From: an uncultured Bacteroidales bacterium
Lineage (GTDB): Bacteria > Bacteroidota > Bacteroidia > Bacteroidales > Tenuifilaceae
DNA length: 38,248 nt
Reading direction: 5' to 3'
Assembly: GCA_937926785.1 (NCBI GenBank)
Contig: CALBBQ010000056.1
Location: 1 to 38,248, forward strand
This document shows, in pieces, positions 8,163 to 15,773 of this stretch. A model generated the notes under the pieces. It saw nothing but the letters and a program-made list of their open reading frames with translations. It did not search any database and was not told the origin of the DNA. Positions within the stretch are counted from its first letter, which is position 1. Every line of letters begins with the position of its first letter. The position numbers were made by a program, and so were the translations under genes.

Positions 8163-9568
8163 CGCGTCAGATTTAAAAAAAGCTCAAACTCTTTTCCTAA
8201 TAACTTTTGCAGATGCCCAAAAAACAGCTGTCGTAAAAGTAGGCGTTTATACTCCGCTGATCCCCGAATGTCGCTAATGGGCGAAATTTCGGATTGCATG
8301 ATTTCTACAGCTTGTGATACCGTTTCGGCGTTTAGTTCTTTGCCCTTCAAAAAGTCTGAGGTTTTATGTAGGTACAATGGTATCGGCGCAACACCTCCTG
8401 CTGATATACTGCATTTTTTAATCGTATTGTTCTGCATTTCAATGCTCATTGCTGTGTTTACACTCGCAATGTCAAGGTACTTACGTTTGCTAACCTTTTC
8501 AAAGTTAAACAGGGTGTTGTTTTTGGGAATTTCAAAGGTAATGTACTGAATCACCTCACCAGCTTCAAGGTTCAGCTGTTTGTAGCCTTTAAATAATTCA
8601 TTCAGGGGTTGCAGCCGCGTTTTACCCTTATAAATGGAGGTTATTTGAGCGTTAAGTGCTAAAAGTATCACGCTCAGGTCGCCAATTGGCGATGCGTTGA
8701 CTATGTTACCGGCAATCGTAGCCATATTCCGAACTGGCTCAGAAGAAACCAGCATTAGGTATTGCCTAAGCTGTGGAAATTTTGAGGTGAGTTCAGTAGA
8801 TGTCAAAAGTTCGTTGACCCTGGTTGCTCCGCCAATAGTACAGGTGCAATCGTTAATGGTAATTTCTTGAGGCAGTTTGCCGTGAAACGCCGAATTGATT
8901 TCTTGTTCGTAGATGTTATCGGGTTGTTGAACCATGAGGTCGGTTCCTCCGGCAATAAAAAGGGTATGGTTCTCTGATTCGTCTGAATAAGGTTCAATTT
9001 TATCAAGTTTGTCAGGAATATCTATAAAATATGCGGGCAGGTAACCCTTACCCACAAGCCAGCCTATGGGGTCGGTTACATCTTTTTCCTGCATTAAGAG
9101 GGCAATATCGTTGGCAGCCCGTTCGATGGATTTATAGCCGGTGCATCGGCATATATTACCAGCCACCGCATCAATGGCTTGCTGGATTGTAGGGGTTTCG
9201 TGGTTCATGCATAATCCAGTGAACGACATCACAAAACCCGGTGTGCAGAACCCGCATTGGGTAGCTGCATGGTCAGCCATGGCCTGCTGAACAGGGCTAA
9301 GCGAGTTGCTCAGGTTAATGCCTTCAATGGTAACCACATGATTTCCATGTGCATTAATGAGTGGGTATAAACACGAGGTAACGCTGCGGTAGTTAACCCT
9401 TTCGCTCAACTTTTCGCCAATAAGTACGGTACAAGCACCACAGTCGCCTTCGCGACAACCTATCTTTGTTCCGGGTAATCCGGCCTCGTAGCGGATAAAA
9501 TCCAGCAGGCTCATTCCCGGATTTACGTTTGTGGTAACTAACCTATCGTTTAGAATAAAGCTGATCAT
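8159..9568 (-). CDS. xdhA: Xanthine dehydrogenase-type [2Fe-2S]/FAD subunit
   Basis: Electron-transfer subunit for the adjacent Mo subunit; 469 aa from the start chosen here. Residues 1-75 are a plant-type [2Fe-2S] ferredoxin domain (CREGDCGACTVLIG with C38, C43, C46). Residues 80-150 are the second [2Fe-2S] domain (GFCTPGFVMS and CRCTGYKSI; C105, C108, C140, C142). The rest is a CO-dehydrogenase-flavoprotein-type FAD domain (FIAGGTDLMVQ and NMATIAGNIVNASPIGD) with its C-terminal cap. Fused Fe-S plus FAD with a separate Mo subunit is the Rhodobacter XdhAB plan. The frame stays open to 9622, but the ATG at 9568 (ISFILNDRLV) gives the family N-terminus, whereas the extra 18 residues are hydrophobic and unlike family members; an ATG at 9598 is the other option. 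No convincing TAnnTTTG box is seen upstream. Confidence 0.9.
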   Translation of the reverse strand: MISFILNDRLVTTNVNPGMSLLDFIRYEAGLPGTKIGCREGDCGACTVLIGEKLSERVNYRSVTSCLYPLINAHGNHVVTIEGINLSNSLSPVQQAMADHAATQCGFCTPGFVMSFTGLCMNHETPTIQQAIDAVAGNICRCTGYKSIERAANDIALLMQEKDVTDPIGWLVGKGYLPAYFIDIPDKLDKIEPYSDESENHTLFIAGGTDLMVQQPDNIYEQEINSAFHGKLPQEITINDCTCTIGGATRVNELLTSTELTSKFPQLRQYLMLVSSEPVRNMATIAGNIVNASPIGDLSVILLALNAQITSIYKGKTRLQPLNELFKGYKQLNLEAGEVIQYITFEIPKNNTLFNFEKVSKRKYLDIASVNTAMSIEMQNNTIKKCSISAGGVAPIPLYLHKTSDFLKGKELNAETVSQAVEIMQSEISPISDIRGSAEYKRLLLRQLFFGHLQKLLGKEFELFLNLTR

Positions 9569-9687
9569 TAGCTGTTGTAATAATTCCACAAGATACATAA
9601 TGGAAAGTGACAAAATCAACAACTTGTTGAAAAATGGAATAAAATTGAACTATTTTTAAGCTGATTAGTAACATTATTCTGTTAGGT

Positions 9688-10548
9688 ATGAAAAAATCAC
9701 CCCAATATCAAAAATACTTTGTAGTCTTAACTTGCCTTGCTTTCTTATTCGGATGCCAAAAACCGGATAGCCGCATCAGGTTGATGAGCTATAACATCAG
9801 ATTCGATAACCCGGCCGATAGTCTGAATGCATGGCCCAACCGTAAAGTGCCGGTTGTAAACATGATTAAGTTCTATGATGTTGATATCATTGCTGTCCAG
9901 GAAGCCCTGCGTCATCAGCTAACCGATATTTTGGCCAATCTTTCTGGGTTTTCTTTTGTTGGTTTAGGCCGCGACGATGGTGACACACTGGGCGAGTATT
10001 CAGCCATTATTTATCGTAGTTCCCGGTTTCAACTGCTTAACAGCAAAACCTTCTGGCTTTCCGAAACCCCTGATAAACCCTCATTTGGCTGGGATGCTGC
10101 ATGCAAAAGGGTGTGTACCTTGGCAATTTTTAAGGATAGGGTTGATGACAAGATTTTTGCCTTGTTTAATACCCATTTTGACCATGTAGGTAAAACTTCC
10201 CGCAGAAACTCTGCACGACTGTTACTCAGCCAGATGAGAACTTTAGCCAAAGATTTACCAGTAATCGTAACTGGCGACTTTAACATGACTCCAACCGACA
10301 CTACCATTGCAATAGTTACATCGGTGCTTGCCGATTCGTATTACCTCGCTTCAACAGGGCACTATGGTCCTGTAGGGACCTGGAATGGCTTCGATTACAA
10401 TAGTTCGCTTTCCGATAGAATTGACTACTGTTTTGTTGACAGCAGCAGGGTTGAAATTATTAAGCACGCTCATCTGGATGATGCTTACCAACAAAGGTTT
10501 CCATCGGACCACTTGCCTGTTTTTGTGGTTCTACGTATAAAACAGTAG
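9688..10548 (+). CDS. Endonuclease/exonuclease/phosphatase-family lipoprotein
   Basis: 286-aa metal-dependent hydrolase of the EEP (DNase I/exonuclease III/inositol phosphatase) fold, probably exported. The N-terminus is a lipoprotein signal peptide ending in LAFLFGC, with the lipidated cysteine near residue 23, so it should sit on the outer side of a membrane. EEP motifs follow in order: LMSYNIRF, IIAVQEA, NTHFDHVG, VTGDFNMTP and the C-terminal PSDHLPV with the catalytic Asp-His. Bacteroidota have many such secreted EEP proteins, often tied to phosphoester or glycan breakdown; substrate unknown. It is divergent from xdhA and convergent with mnmE with a 1-base gap. It is probably a single-gene unit, with only a weak TATTTTTA box at 9651 upstream. 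Confidence 0.86.
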   Translation: MKKSPQYQKYFVVLTCLAFLFGCQKPDSRIRLMSYNIRFDNPADSLNAWPNRKVPVVNMIKFYDVDIIAVQEALRHQLTDILANLSGFSFVGLGRDDGDTLGEYSAIIYRSSRFQLLNSKTFWLSETPDKPSFGWDAACKRVCTLAIFKDRVDDKIFALFNTHFDHVGKTSRRNSARLLLSQMRTLAKDLPVIVTGDFNMTPTDTTIAIVTSVLADSYYLASTGHYGPVGTWNGFDYNSSLSDRIDYCFVDSSRVEIIKHAHLDDAYQQRFPSDHLPVFVVLRIKQ

Positions 10549-10549
10549 T

Positions 10550-11953
10550 TTACTTTCCGATGCAGAACTTTGAAAAGATGTACCCTAATACCTCGTCGTT
10601 TGATATTTCACCGGTTATCTCACCCAGGTTTTCAATGGCCTGACTAATATCGATGGTGAGCAAGTCGCCGCTAAGGTTGGCGTGCAAACCATTCAATACT
10701 TGCTCAAGGTTTGCCCGTGCCGATTGTAGCGCATTGTAGTGCCTGATATTGGTGACAATCACATCCTCGTTTTCGGGCATATCGTTTTTGCCAATGGCAA
10801 TGAGCTGTTGCTGTAACTGCTCAACATTATGGCCCGCTTTTGCAGAAATGGCCAGAGCGCTATAGCCTTTTGCTCTTAAGGTTGATATAATTTTATCTAC
10901 GTGTTCCTGAGTCGATTTATCTTCCTTGTTTACCAAAACAATCAAGCTTTGCGAAGGAGCAATTTTTTTACTGAAGCTTTCAACCTCGCTTACTATTTCA
11001 TCGCTGTTGCTCTGAGCATCGGTAACGTATAGCACAATTCGGGCCTTTTCAATTTTTGCAAAAGCTCGTTCAATTCCTATACTTTCAATGGTATCGGTAG
11101 CCTGGCGAAGTCCGGCAGTATCAATAAACCGGAAATTGATTCCTCCCAGGTGTATGGTGTCCTCAATAGCATCGCGAGTGGTACCTGCAATCTCTGATAC
11201 AATAGCCTTTTCCTCATTAAGTAGTCGGTTGAGCAGAGTCGATTTGCCAACATTGGGCCTACCTGCTATGGTAACAGGAATCCCGGCTTTAATGGCGTTG
11301 CCTTGGCTGAACGAGGTGGTGAGCTTATCAATTTCGGCAATAATGCTATTAACCAGTTGCTCAAGTTCGTTACGATTTGCAAACTCAACGTCCTCCTCGC
11401 TAAAGTCCAGTTCAAGCTCCACAAGTGCAGTAAACCTAAGCAGTTCGTTCCTAAGCTCGGCCAGCTTGGTAGAAATGCCTCCACGCATTTGGTTTAGTGC
11501 AACCCTTCGCGCCATTTCGCTGGTAGATGCAATTAAATCGGCTATTGCCTCAGCCTGTGAAAGGTCTATCTTACCATTCATAAAAGCCCTAAGGGTGAAC
11601 TCGCCCGGTTTTGCCAGCTTTGCGCCATGGCGCACAAGCAGCTCAAGCAGCTGCTGTTGAATTACCACTGACCCGTGGCACGAAATTTCAACCACATCCT
11701 CGCCGGTGTAGCTGTGCGGCGCTCTGAACAGGCTCACAAGAACCTGGTCAACCTCGCGGTCGCCATCCATAATGGAACCGTAGTGAACGGTGTAAGGGTT
11801 TTGCTCGGACAATTTTTTGCCCTTTTTTAACGGACGAAAAATCGTGCTGGTAATATCAACGGCTCGCTCACCGCTCACACGTATTACTGCAATGGCACCC
11901 ATGCCCGGTGGAGTTGCTATGGCCGCTATGGTTTGTTTGGTTTCCAACAGCAT
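10550..11953 (-). CDS. mnmE: tRNA uridine-5-carboxymethylaminomethyl modification GTPase MnmE
   Basis: GTPase that with MnmG installs the (carboxymethyl)aminomethyl group on U34 of certain tRNAs. At 467 aa from this start the length is normal. The N-terminal tetrahydrofolate-binding domain starts TIAAIATPPGMGAIAVIRVSG. The helical domain carries an inserted Ras-like G domain with GRPNVGKS (G1, near residue 230), DTAGLR (G3) and NKED (G4). The C-terminus FCIGK has the catalytic/essential cysteine in the invariant C(I/L/V)GK motif. The frame opens upstream to 12049, but the added 32 residues are unlike MnmE, and a promoter at 12047-12078 overlaps that extension, so the ATG at 11953 is chosen. 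Housekeeping gene; no unusual residues seen. Confidence 0.97.
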   Translation of the reverse strand: MLLETKQTIAAIATPPGMGAIAVIRVSGERAVDITSTIFRPLKKGKKLSEQNPYTVHYGSIMDGDREVDQVLVSLFRAPHSYTGEDVVEISCHGSVVIQQQLLELLVRHGAKLAKPGEFTLRAFMNGKIDLSQAEAIADLIASTSEMARRVALNQMRGGISTKLAELRNELLRFTALVELELDFSEEDVEFANRNELEQLVNSIIAEIDKLTTSFSQGNAIKAGIPVTIAGRPNVGKSTLLNRLLNEEKAIVSEIAGTTRDAIEDTIHLGGINFRFIDTAGLRQATDTIESIGIERAFAKIEKARIVLYVTDAQSNSDEIVSEVESFSKKIAPSQSLIVLVNKEDKSTQEHVDKIISTLRAKGYSALAISAKAGHNVEQLQQQLIAIGKNDMPENEDVIVTNIRHYNALQSARANLEQVLNGLHANLSGDLLTIDISQAIENLGEITGEISNDEVLGYIFSKFCIGK

Positions 11954-12046
11954 GTTTAATTTTAGTGGTTCTTTAATCAGTGAACAATCAATCGAGATGA
12001 AGTGTCTATGAAATCTACTTACCCCACTCAAACGGTTTCTATAATG

Positions 12047-12078
12047 CAAAGGTAAACGCTTTGGGTGACTATGGCAAA
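12047..12078 (-). promoter_or_regulatory. Promoter of mnmE
   Basis: On the minus strand TTTG (12078-12075), 20 bases, TACCTTTG (12054-12047): a full TAnnTTTG box at normal spacing. Predicted transcript start is near 12040, about 87 bases before the ATG at 11953. Confidence 0.6.
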
Positions 12079-12214
12079 AAGTTTAGAGAAGGGAGTTCAT
12101 TCCTTTTGAATTTAATTCGTTGATGCATAGTTATTTTCAAAAACCAGTTAGCATGAATTAGGTTAAAACCAGATTATGCACTTTTAAACTTTTTAACATT
12201 ATGCCTATCATTAC

Positions 12215-12244
12215 TTTGAAAGGATGTTGTTTTTTCTATTTTTG
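12215..12244 (+). promoter_or_regulatory. Promoter of the AGCS symporter gene
   Basis: TTTG (12215-12218), 18 bases, TATTTTTG (12237-12244), an exact TAnnTTTG match. Transcription would begin near 12250, downstream of the in-frame ATG at 12224 and about 20 bases before the ATG at 12272, so it decides the start codon. Confidence 0.7.
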
Positions 12245-12271
12245 CAAACTAACCCAAACCAAACCAAAGCC

Positions 12272-13684
12272 ATGAATTCTTTTCTCGAAGGATTTGACCA
12301 TGTTATTCAGCTTTATAATCAGTATGTTGGTGGTTACCTGATACTAGCACTGCTCGTGCCAACAGGTATTTACTACTCTATAAGACTAAAATTTTTACAG
12401 ATCAGCCACTTTAGGCACGCCATCGACCTGGTGCGTGGTAAATACAGTAAGCATAGCGATACGGGTGATGTAAGCCATTTTAAGGCTTTAACTACCGCGC
12501 TATCGGCAACTGTGGGCACTGGAAACATTGTTGGAGTCACACTTGCAATATACTTTGGTGGTCCCGGTGCTGTTTTCTGGCTATGGGTTACTGGTTTTTT
12601 TGGTATGATGCTTAAAATGGTTGAGTGTACATTAGCCCAGAAGTACCGTAAGGTTAATGCCGATGGAACCATATCCGGAGGCCCCATGTACTATATCGAG
12701 GAAGGGTTAAAAGATAAGCTGGGTGTTTGGGCTAAACGGTTAGCTGTTTTCTTTGCTTTTGCCGGTATGCTTTGCTCGCTGGGTACCGGAAATATGGCTC
12801 AGGCTAATTCTATATCAGATGTATTGAATAAAAGCTATAATATCCCAGTTCTTCATACCGGTATTGCAATTTCGGCACTTGTTTTTCTAATAGTTGTTGG
12901 TGGTTTACGCCGTATTGCCAGCGTAACCTCTAAACTTGTGCCTTTCATGGCAGTTGTTTATTTTGGTTCTGCCATTCTGGTGATAGGGGTTCACTATACC
13001 GATATCCCTTCGGCGTTTGCTCTAATTGTGAAAAGCGCTTTTACAGGTCATGCCGCGGTAGGTGGTTTTGTTGGTTCAACCTTTTTCATGACCATGATTT
13101 GGGGGGTTCGCAGAGGTTTGTTCTCTAACGAAGCAGGACAGGGCTCAGCACCCATGGCGCACGCCGCAGCCAAAACACCTTACCCCATGCGTGAGGGGTT
13201 TGTTGCCTCGCTGGAACCGTTTATCGATACTATTGTAATTTGCACACTAACCGCTTTGGTTATTGTGCTTACAGGCGTTTGGAAGCTCGACAGTGCTGTT
13301 AAAGGTGTTGGAATGACTGTGGCTGCATTCCAGGAAGGGCTCGGAAAAATTGGAGTTGGTTATCTGGCACGCCACATGGTGGCAATAAGCCTTTTGCTGT
13401 TTGCCTTTTCAACCATCATCAGCTGGTCATACTACGGTACCCGAACTGCTCAGTACATCTTTGGCGATAAGGCCATTAAGCCTTACTACTATGTTTTTAC
13501 CCTTTTTGTGTTCTTTGGCTCAGTTTGGGGAATCGACCTCGTTTGGCACTTTGTAGATATGGTTATCACCTTCATGAGTATTCCTAACCTAATTGCGCTA
13601 CTACTTCTTTTCCCCGTGATGAAAGCCGAAGCCGAAGGCTATTTAAAGCGTCTTAAGGCAGGAGAGTTTGATTTGAAACGTTAA
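12272..13684 (+). CDS. Sodium:alanine/glycine symporter, AGCS family
   Basis: Inner-membrane secondary transporter, 470 aa, taking up alanine or glycine (or a related small amino acid) with Na+ or H+. Family signatures: FKALTTALSATVGTGNIVGV near residue 70, GPGAVFWLWVTGFFGMMLKM, GTISGGPMYYIEEGL, and the C-terminal half motif GLFSNEAGQGSAPMAHAAAKT. About ten to eleven hydrophobic segments can be counted. An in-frame ATG at 12224 lies inside the promoter, so the ATG at 12272 (MNSFLEGFDHV) is used. Monocistronic, with its own strong promoter. The last codons and stop lie inside a heptad repeat array. Family call is secure; exact substrate is not. Confidence 0.94.
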   Translation: MNSFLEGFDHVIQLYNQYVGGYLILALLVPTGIYYSIRLKFLQISHFRHAIDLVRGKYSKHSDTGDVSHFKALTTALSATVGTGNIVGVTLAIYFGGPGAVFWLWVTGFFGMMLKMVECTLAQKYRKVNADGTISGGPMYYIEEGLKDKLGVWAKRLAVFFAFAGMLCSLGTGNMAQANSISDVLNKSYNIPVLHTGIAISALVFLIVVGGLRRIASVTSKLVPFMAVVYFGSAILVIGVHYTDIPSAFALIVKSAFTGHAAVGGFVGSTFFMTMIWGVRRGLFSNEAGQGSAPMAHAAAKTPYPMREGFVASLEPFIDTIVICTLTALVIVLTGVWKLDSAVKGVGMTVAAFQEGLGKIGVGYLARHMVAISLLLFAFSTIISWSYYGTRTAQYIFGDKAIKPYYYVFTLFVFFGSVWGIDLVWHFVDMVITFMSIPNLIALLLLFPVMKAEAEGYLKRLKAGEFDLKR

Positions 13685-13699
13685 ACGGGAAAAGTTAAA
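13672..13699. repeat. 28-bp heptad array over the symporter stop codon
   Basis: On the + (sense) strand, AAA recurs every 7 bases at 13676, 13683, 13690 and 13697: TTTGAAA, CGTTAAA, CGGGAAA, AGTTAAA. The second unit supplies the Arg codon and the TAA stop, as in the xdh array at 5846. Confidence 0.6.
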
Positions 13700-13897
13700 G
13701 AAATTAGTACTACTTATTACTAAGCAATGGCTATGCTTGCTAGTTTTCAAGCGTGCATTGCATAGTGTATCAAAGCTCAATGTCCATTTCTAAAGCAATA
13801 TTATACTAATATGTTACCCCAATTGGGCTATGAAAATCCATTCGCATGGCTGTAATAAGTTTTTTTAATCTATCAATCCGGCAGAGGCTACAAGTTC

Positions 13898-13925
13898 TTT
13901 AACCTTTAGTGTTTCACGTTTAACT
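13898..13925. repeat. 28-bp heptad array after the OYE gene
   Basis: Four 7-base units on the + strand, TTTAACC, TTTAGTG, TTTCACG and TTTAACT, begin 8 bases beyond the stop of the minus-strand reductase gene. The rest of the 249-base intergenic region 13685-13933 shows no gene. Confidence 0.6.
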
Positions 13926-13933
13926 CTTTTTCC

Positions 13934-14980
13934 TTAGTATTCCGCTAATGGGCACGATTCTGGTTTAGTATAGCGTTTGCACCGCGGTTGGCAATCGATG
14001 CATAGGTTTATCTTTTCGCCCTTTTGGGCTTTGGTCACCCAGTCAGGGTCAGTTAGCATATCTCGACCAATTGCAACCAAATCGGCTAAGCCTTCTTGTA
14101 AAAGTTTGTTGGCTCTTTCGGGCGTTTTAATCTGGTTCACAACCATTACTGGGATATCAACATGCTTTTTCACCTCAGTACCCATGTAAACCACATGGTT
14201 GTATTCAAACCCATCGGGAACAACAGGGTTAACCCCTTTTTCACCCCCATGCGATACATGTAGGTAATGAACACCATAACTTTCCAACAGTTTAGCCACT
14301 TCAATGCCATCGTTCAGCGTGGGTGAACAACCTGCCATTCGGTAGCCGATAATAAAGGAAGCGGATGTTACATCTTTAATCCCTTGAACTACTTGTCGTG
14401 CCATGCGAAGCCTATTCTCATAACTGCCGCCGTACTCATCGGTGCGGACATTTATGGCCGATGAGGCAAACTGGTTTAGCAGGTATCCGTGTGCACCATG
14501 CAGCTCCACACCATCGAACCCGGCTTTGCAAGCCCGATTGGCAGCACTGACGAAGTTACCTACCAGTTCCCCGATTTGCTCTTTAGTTAGACTTGCTGAG
14601 CGCTCATTCTCTGGATCAGCCGATGGGCCATAGGCTTTTTCGGCAACTGCTTTACGGGTTGTAAGCCCTGCATGGTGTAGCTGGATGAGAGCGGTTGCTC
14701 CGTTTCTTTTGATTCCTTCAGCAATCTTCTTAAGCCCCTCAATATGCCTATCATCCCAAATTCCAAGCTGATAGCTGAAAATTCGTCCTTCGGGATTCAC
14801 ACAGGTAGCTTCAACAATATCTAATCCTGCGCCCCCTTTTGCTATTCTTTCGTAATGGGCTACATGCTTGCTGCTGACCATTCCGTCTGAATCGGACCAA
14901 CCAAAGTTTACAACAGGGGGCAGTACCACTCTGTTTTTTACCCTTGTACCATTAATATCGATTGGGGTGAATATGTCCAT
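13934..14980 (-). CDS. Old Yellow Enzyme-family NADH:flavin oxidoreductase with C-terminal Fe-S-type cysteines
   Basis: FMN-dependent TIM-barrel reductase of the OYE / 2,4-dienoyl-CoA reductase family, 348 aa, cytoplasmic. Barrel motifs: PIDINGTRVKNRVVLPPV at the N-terminus, ALIQLHHAG, GFDGVELHGAHGYLLNQF (catalytic His pair region) and DEYGGSYENR. The protein ends with a C-x2-C-x3-C-x8-C cluster (CIDCQPRC...C), the arrangement that binds [4Fe-4S] in FadH-type enzymes. It lacks the FAD/NAD(P)H module that follows the cluster there, so its electron donor is probably a separate protein. It is divergent from a TetR-efflux operon, with a palindrome next to its own promoter, suggesting joint control. 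In E. coli the TetR protein CecR likewise controls a YbhGFSR exporter. Substrate unknown. Confidence 0.88.
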   Translation of the reverse strand: MDIFTPIDINGTRVKNRVVLPPVVNFGWSDSDGMVSSKHVAHYERIAKGGAGLDIVEATCVNPEGRIFSYQLGIWDDRHIEGLKKIAEGIKRNGATALIQLHHAGLTTRKAVAEKAYGPSADPENERSASLTKEQIGELVGNFVSAANRACKAGFDGVELHGAHGYLLNQFASSAINVRTDEYGGSYENRLRMARQVVQGIKDVTSASFIIGYRMAGCSPTLNDGIEVAKLLESYGVHYLHVSHGGEKGVNPVVPDGFEYNHVVYMGTEVKKHVDIPVMVVNQIKTPERANKLLQEGLADLVAIGRDMLTDPDWVTKAQKGEKINLCIDCQPRCKRYTKPESCPLAEY

Positions 14981-15002
14981 AGTTTGAAGTTTTTAACTGC
15001 TT

Positions 15003-15032
15003 CAAATTTAGATTAAATCCGATAAATACAAA
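15003..15032 (-). promoter_or_regulatory. Promoter of the OYE reductase gene
   Basis: On the minus strand TTTG (15032-15029), 18 bases, TAAATTTG (15010-15003), an exact TAnnTTTG box. The leader would be about 15-20 bases. Its -33 element is 4 bases from the palindrome at 15037. Confidence 0.65.
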
Positions 15033-15036
15033 ATTA

Positions 15037-15052
15037 TTAACCATTTGGTTAA
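15037..15052. promoter_or_regulatory. Candidate TetR operator O1
   Basis: The palindrome TTAACCATTTGGTTAA has two perfect 7-base arms around a 2-base centre. It lies between the two divergent promoters, immediately upstream of the OYE promoter. It matches the second site at 15110-15125 in 14 of 16 positions. Confidence 0.6.
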
Positions 15053-15068
15053 AATTTTACCCTAAGGA

Positions 15069-15100
15069 TTTGGAAAAAATGAAAATCCGGTTGATATTTG
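15069..15100 (+). promoter_or_regulatory. Candidate promoter of the TetR-efflux operon
   Basis: TTTG (15069-15072), 20 bases, GATATTTG (15093-15100): one mismatch to TAnnTTTG. It would start transcription near 15107, directly before operator O2. Confidence 0.45.
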
Positions 15101-15109
15101 CCATGTGGT

Positions 15110-15125
15110 TTAACTATATGGTTAA
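15110..15125. promoter_or_regulatory. Candidate TetR operator O2
   Basis: TTAACTATATGGTTAA is a near-perfect palindrome with the same 16-base length as O1 and 14 of 16 bases identical. It sits 6 bases before the GTG start of the TetR gene and just after the predicted transcript start, a classic autorepression position. Confidence 0.6.
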
Positions 15126-15131
15126 TTAAAA

Positions 15132-15773
15132 GTGACACCTCAAAAAATCGAAAAAGACACAGAGGGCAAGATTCTTGAAGCCGCAAAAAGGGTTTTTACC
15201 CTTAAGGGGTTAGACGGTGCACGAATGCAGGAAATTGCCGATGAAGCAGGCATAAATAAAGCATTACTGCATTACTACTTCCGCTCAAAGGAGAAACTTT
15301 TTATGACCATCTTTCGGGTCGAGTTGAATAACTTTTTTCCGCGGCTTATACCCATATTGCTCTCGGACGAATGGACTTACGTACAAAAGATTCGTCATTT
15401 TGTGGATGAGTACATTGAACTTTTTCTTAAAAACCCTTTTCTGCCAGCCTTTGTGCTTCGTGAGGTTAACCGTAATCCACAGGTAATTGCTCATTTTATT
15501 GTTGAATCTGATATTCAGTCCGGCAAGTTAAAGGAAGTCATGAGGGTTTTGGGCAAGGAGATGGGATTAAGTTCAAATGAGGTACTACATCTACTGATTA
15601 CAACTGTAAGTGCCTGTATTTTCCCTTTTGCCGGTAAACCAATAATCGAGCAGGTTCTGTTCAATGGCAACAGCGATGAATACAATCAGTTCCTCCAGGA
15701 ACGAAAGACTATGGTGGCCGATTTTGTAATATGCTACTTAAAAGGACGACAAATCTCTAATGGCAATGAATAA
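15132..15773 (+). CDS. TetR/AcrR-family repressor
   Basis: Ligand-responsive DNA-binding repressor, 213 aa. The N-terminal HTH (residues about 12-58) has the classic pattern ILEAAKRVFTLKGLDGARM, IADEAGINKALLHYYF, RSKEKLF. The remaining helical part is the ligand/dimerisation domain, with no recognisable ligand signature. The start is GTG at 15132; the only nearby ATG (15118) runs into a stop within a few codons. It is first in an operon with an outer-membrane channel, an adaptor, two ATPases and two permeases, overlapping the channel gene by 14 bases. Two near-identical palindromes upstream are the likely operators. Gene order resembles E. coli cecR-ybhGFSR, where CecR is a TetR repressor of the exporter; an orthologous role is inferred. 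Confidence 0.93.
   Translation: MTPQKIEKDTEGKILEAAKRVFTLKGLDGARMQEIADEAGINKALLHYYFRSKEKLFMTIFRVELNNFFPRLIPILLSDEWTYVQKIRHFVDEYIELFLKNPFLPAFVLREVNRNPQVIAHFIVESDIQSGKLKEVMRVLGKEMGLSSNEVLHLLITTVSACIFPFAGKPIIEQVLFNGNSDEYNQFLQERKTMVADFVICYLKGRQISNGNE

Larger units (their letters stand above)
11954..12271. other. Divergent intergenic region mnmE / AGCS symporter
   Basis: 318 bases between the chosen start codons. It holds two oppositely directed Bacteroidota-type promoters (12047-12078 minus and 12215-12244 plus) and nothing else recognisable. Open-frame extensions of both neighbours into it are judged non-coding. Confidence 0.6.

Noticed and set aside
9594..9640. Promoter for the xdhAB pair
   Set aside because: The only nearby match on the minus strand is TGATTTTG, which lacks the TA of the -7 box.
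11954..12049. N-terminal extension of MnmE
   Set aside because: The added 32 residues are unlike MnmE and overlap the predicted promoter and transcript start.
12224..12271. N-terminal extension of the AGCS symporter
   Set aside because: The upstream ATG lies within the promoter; the family N-terminus starts at 12272.
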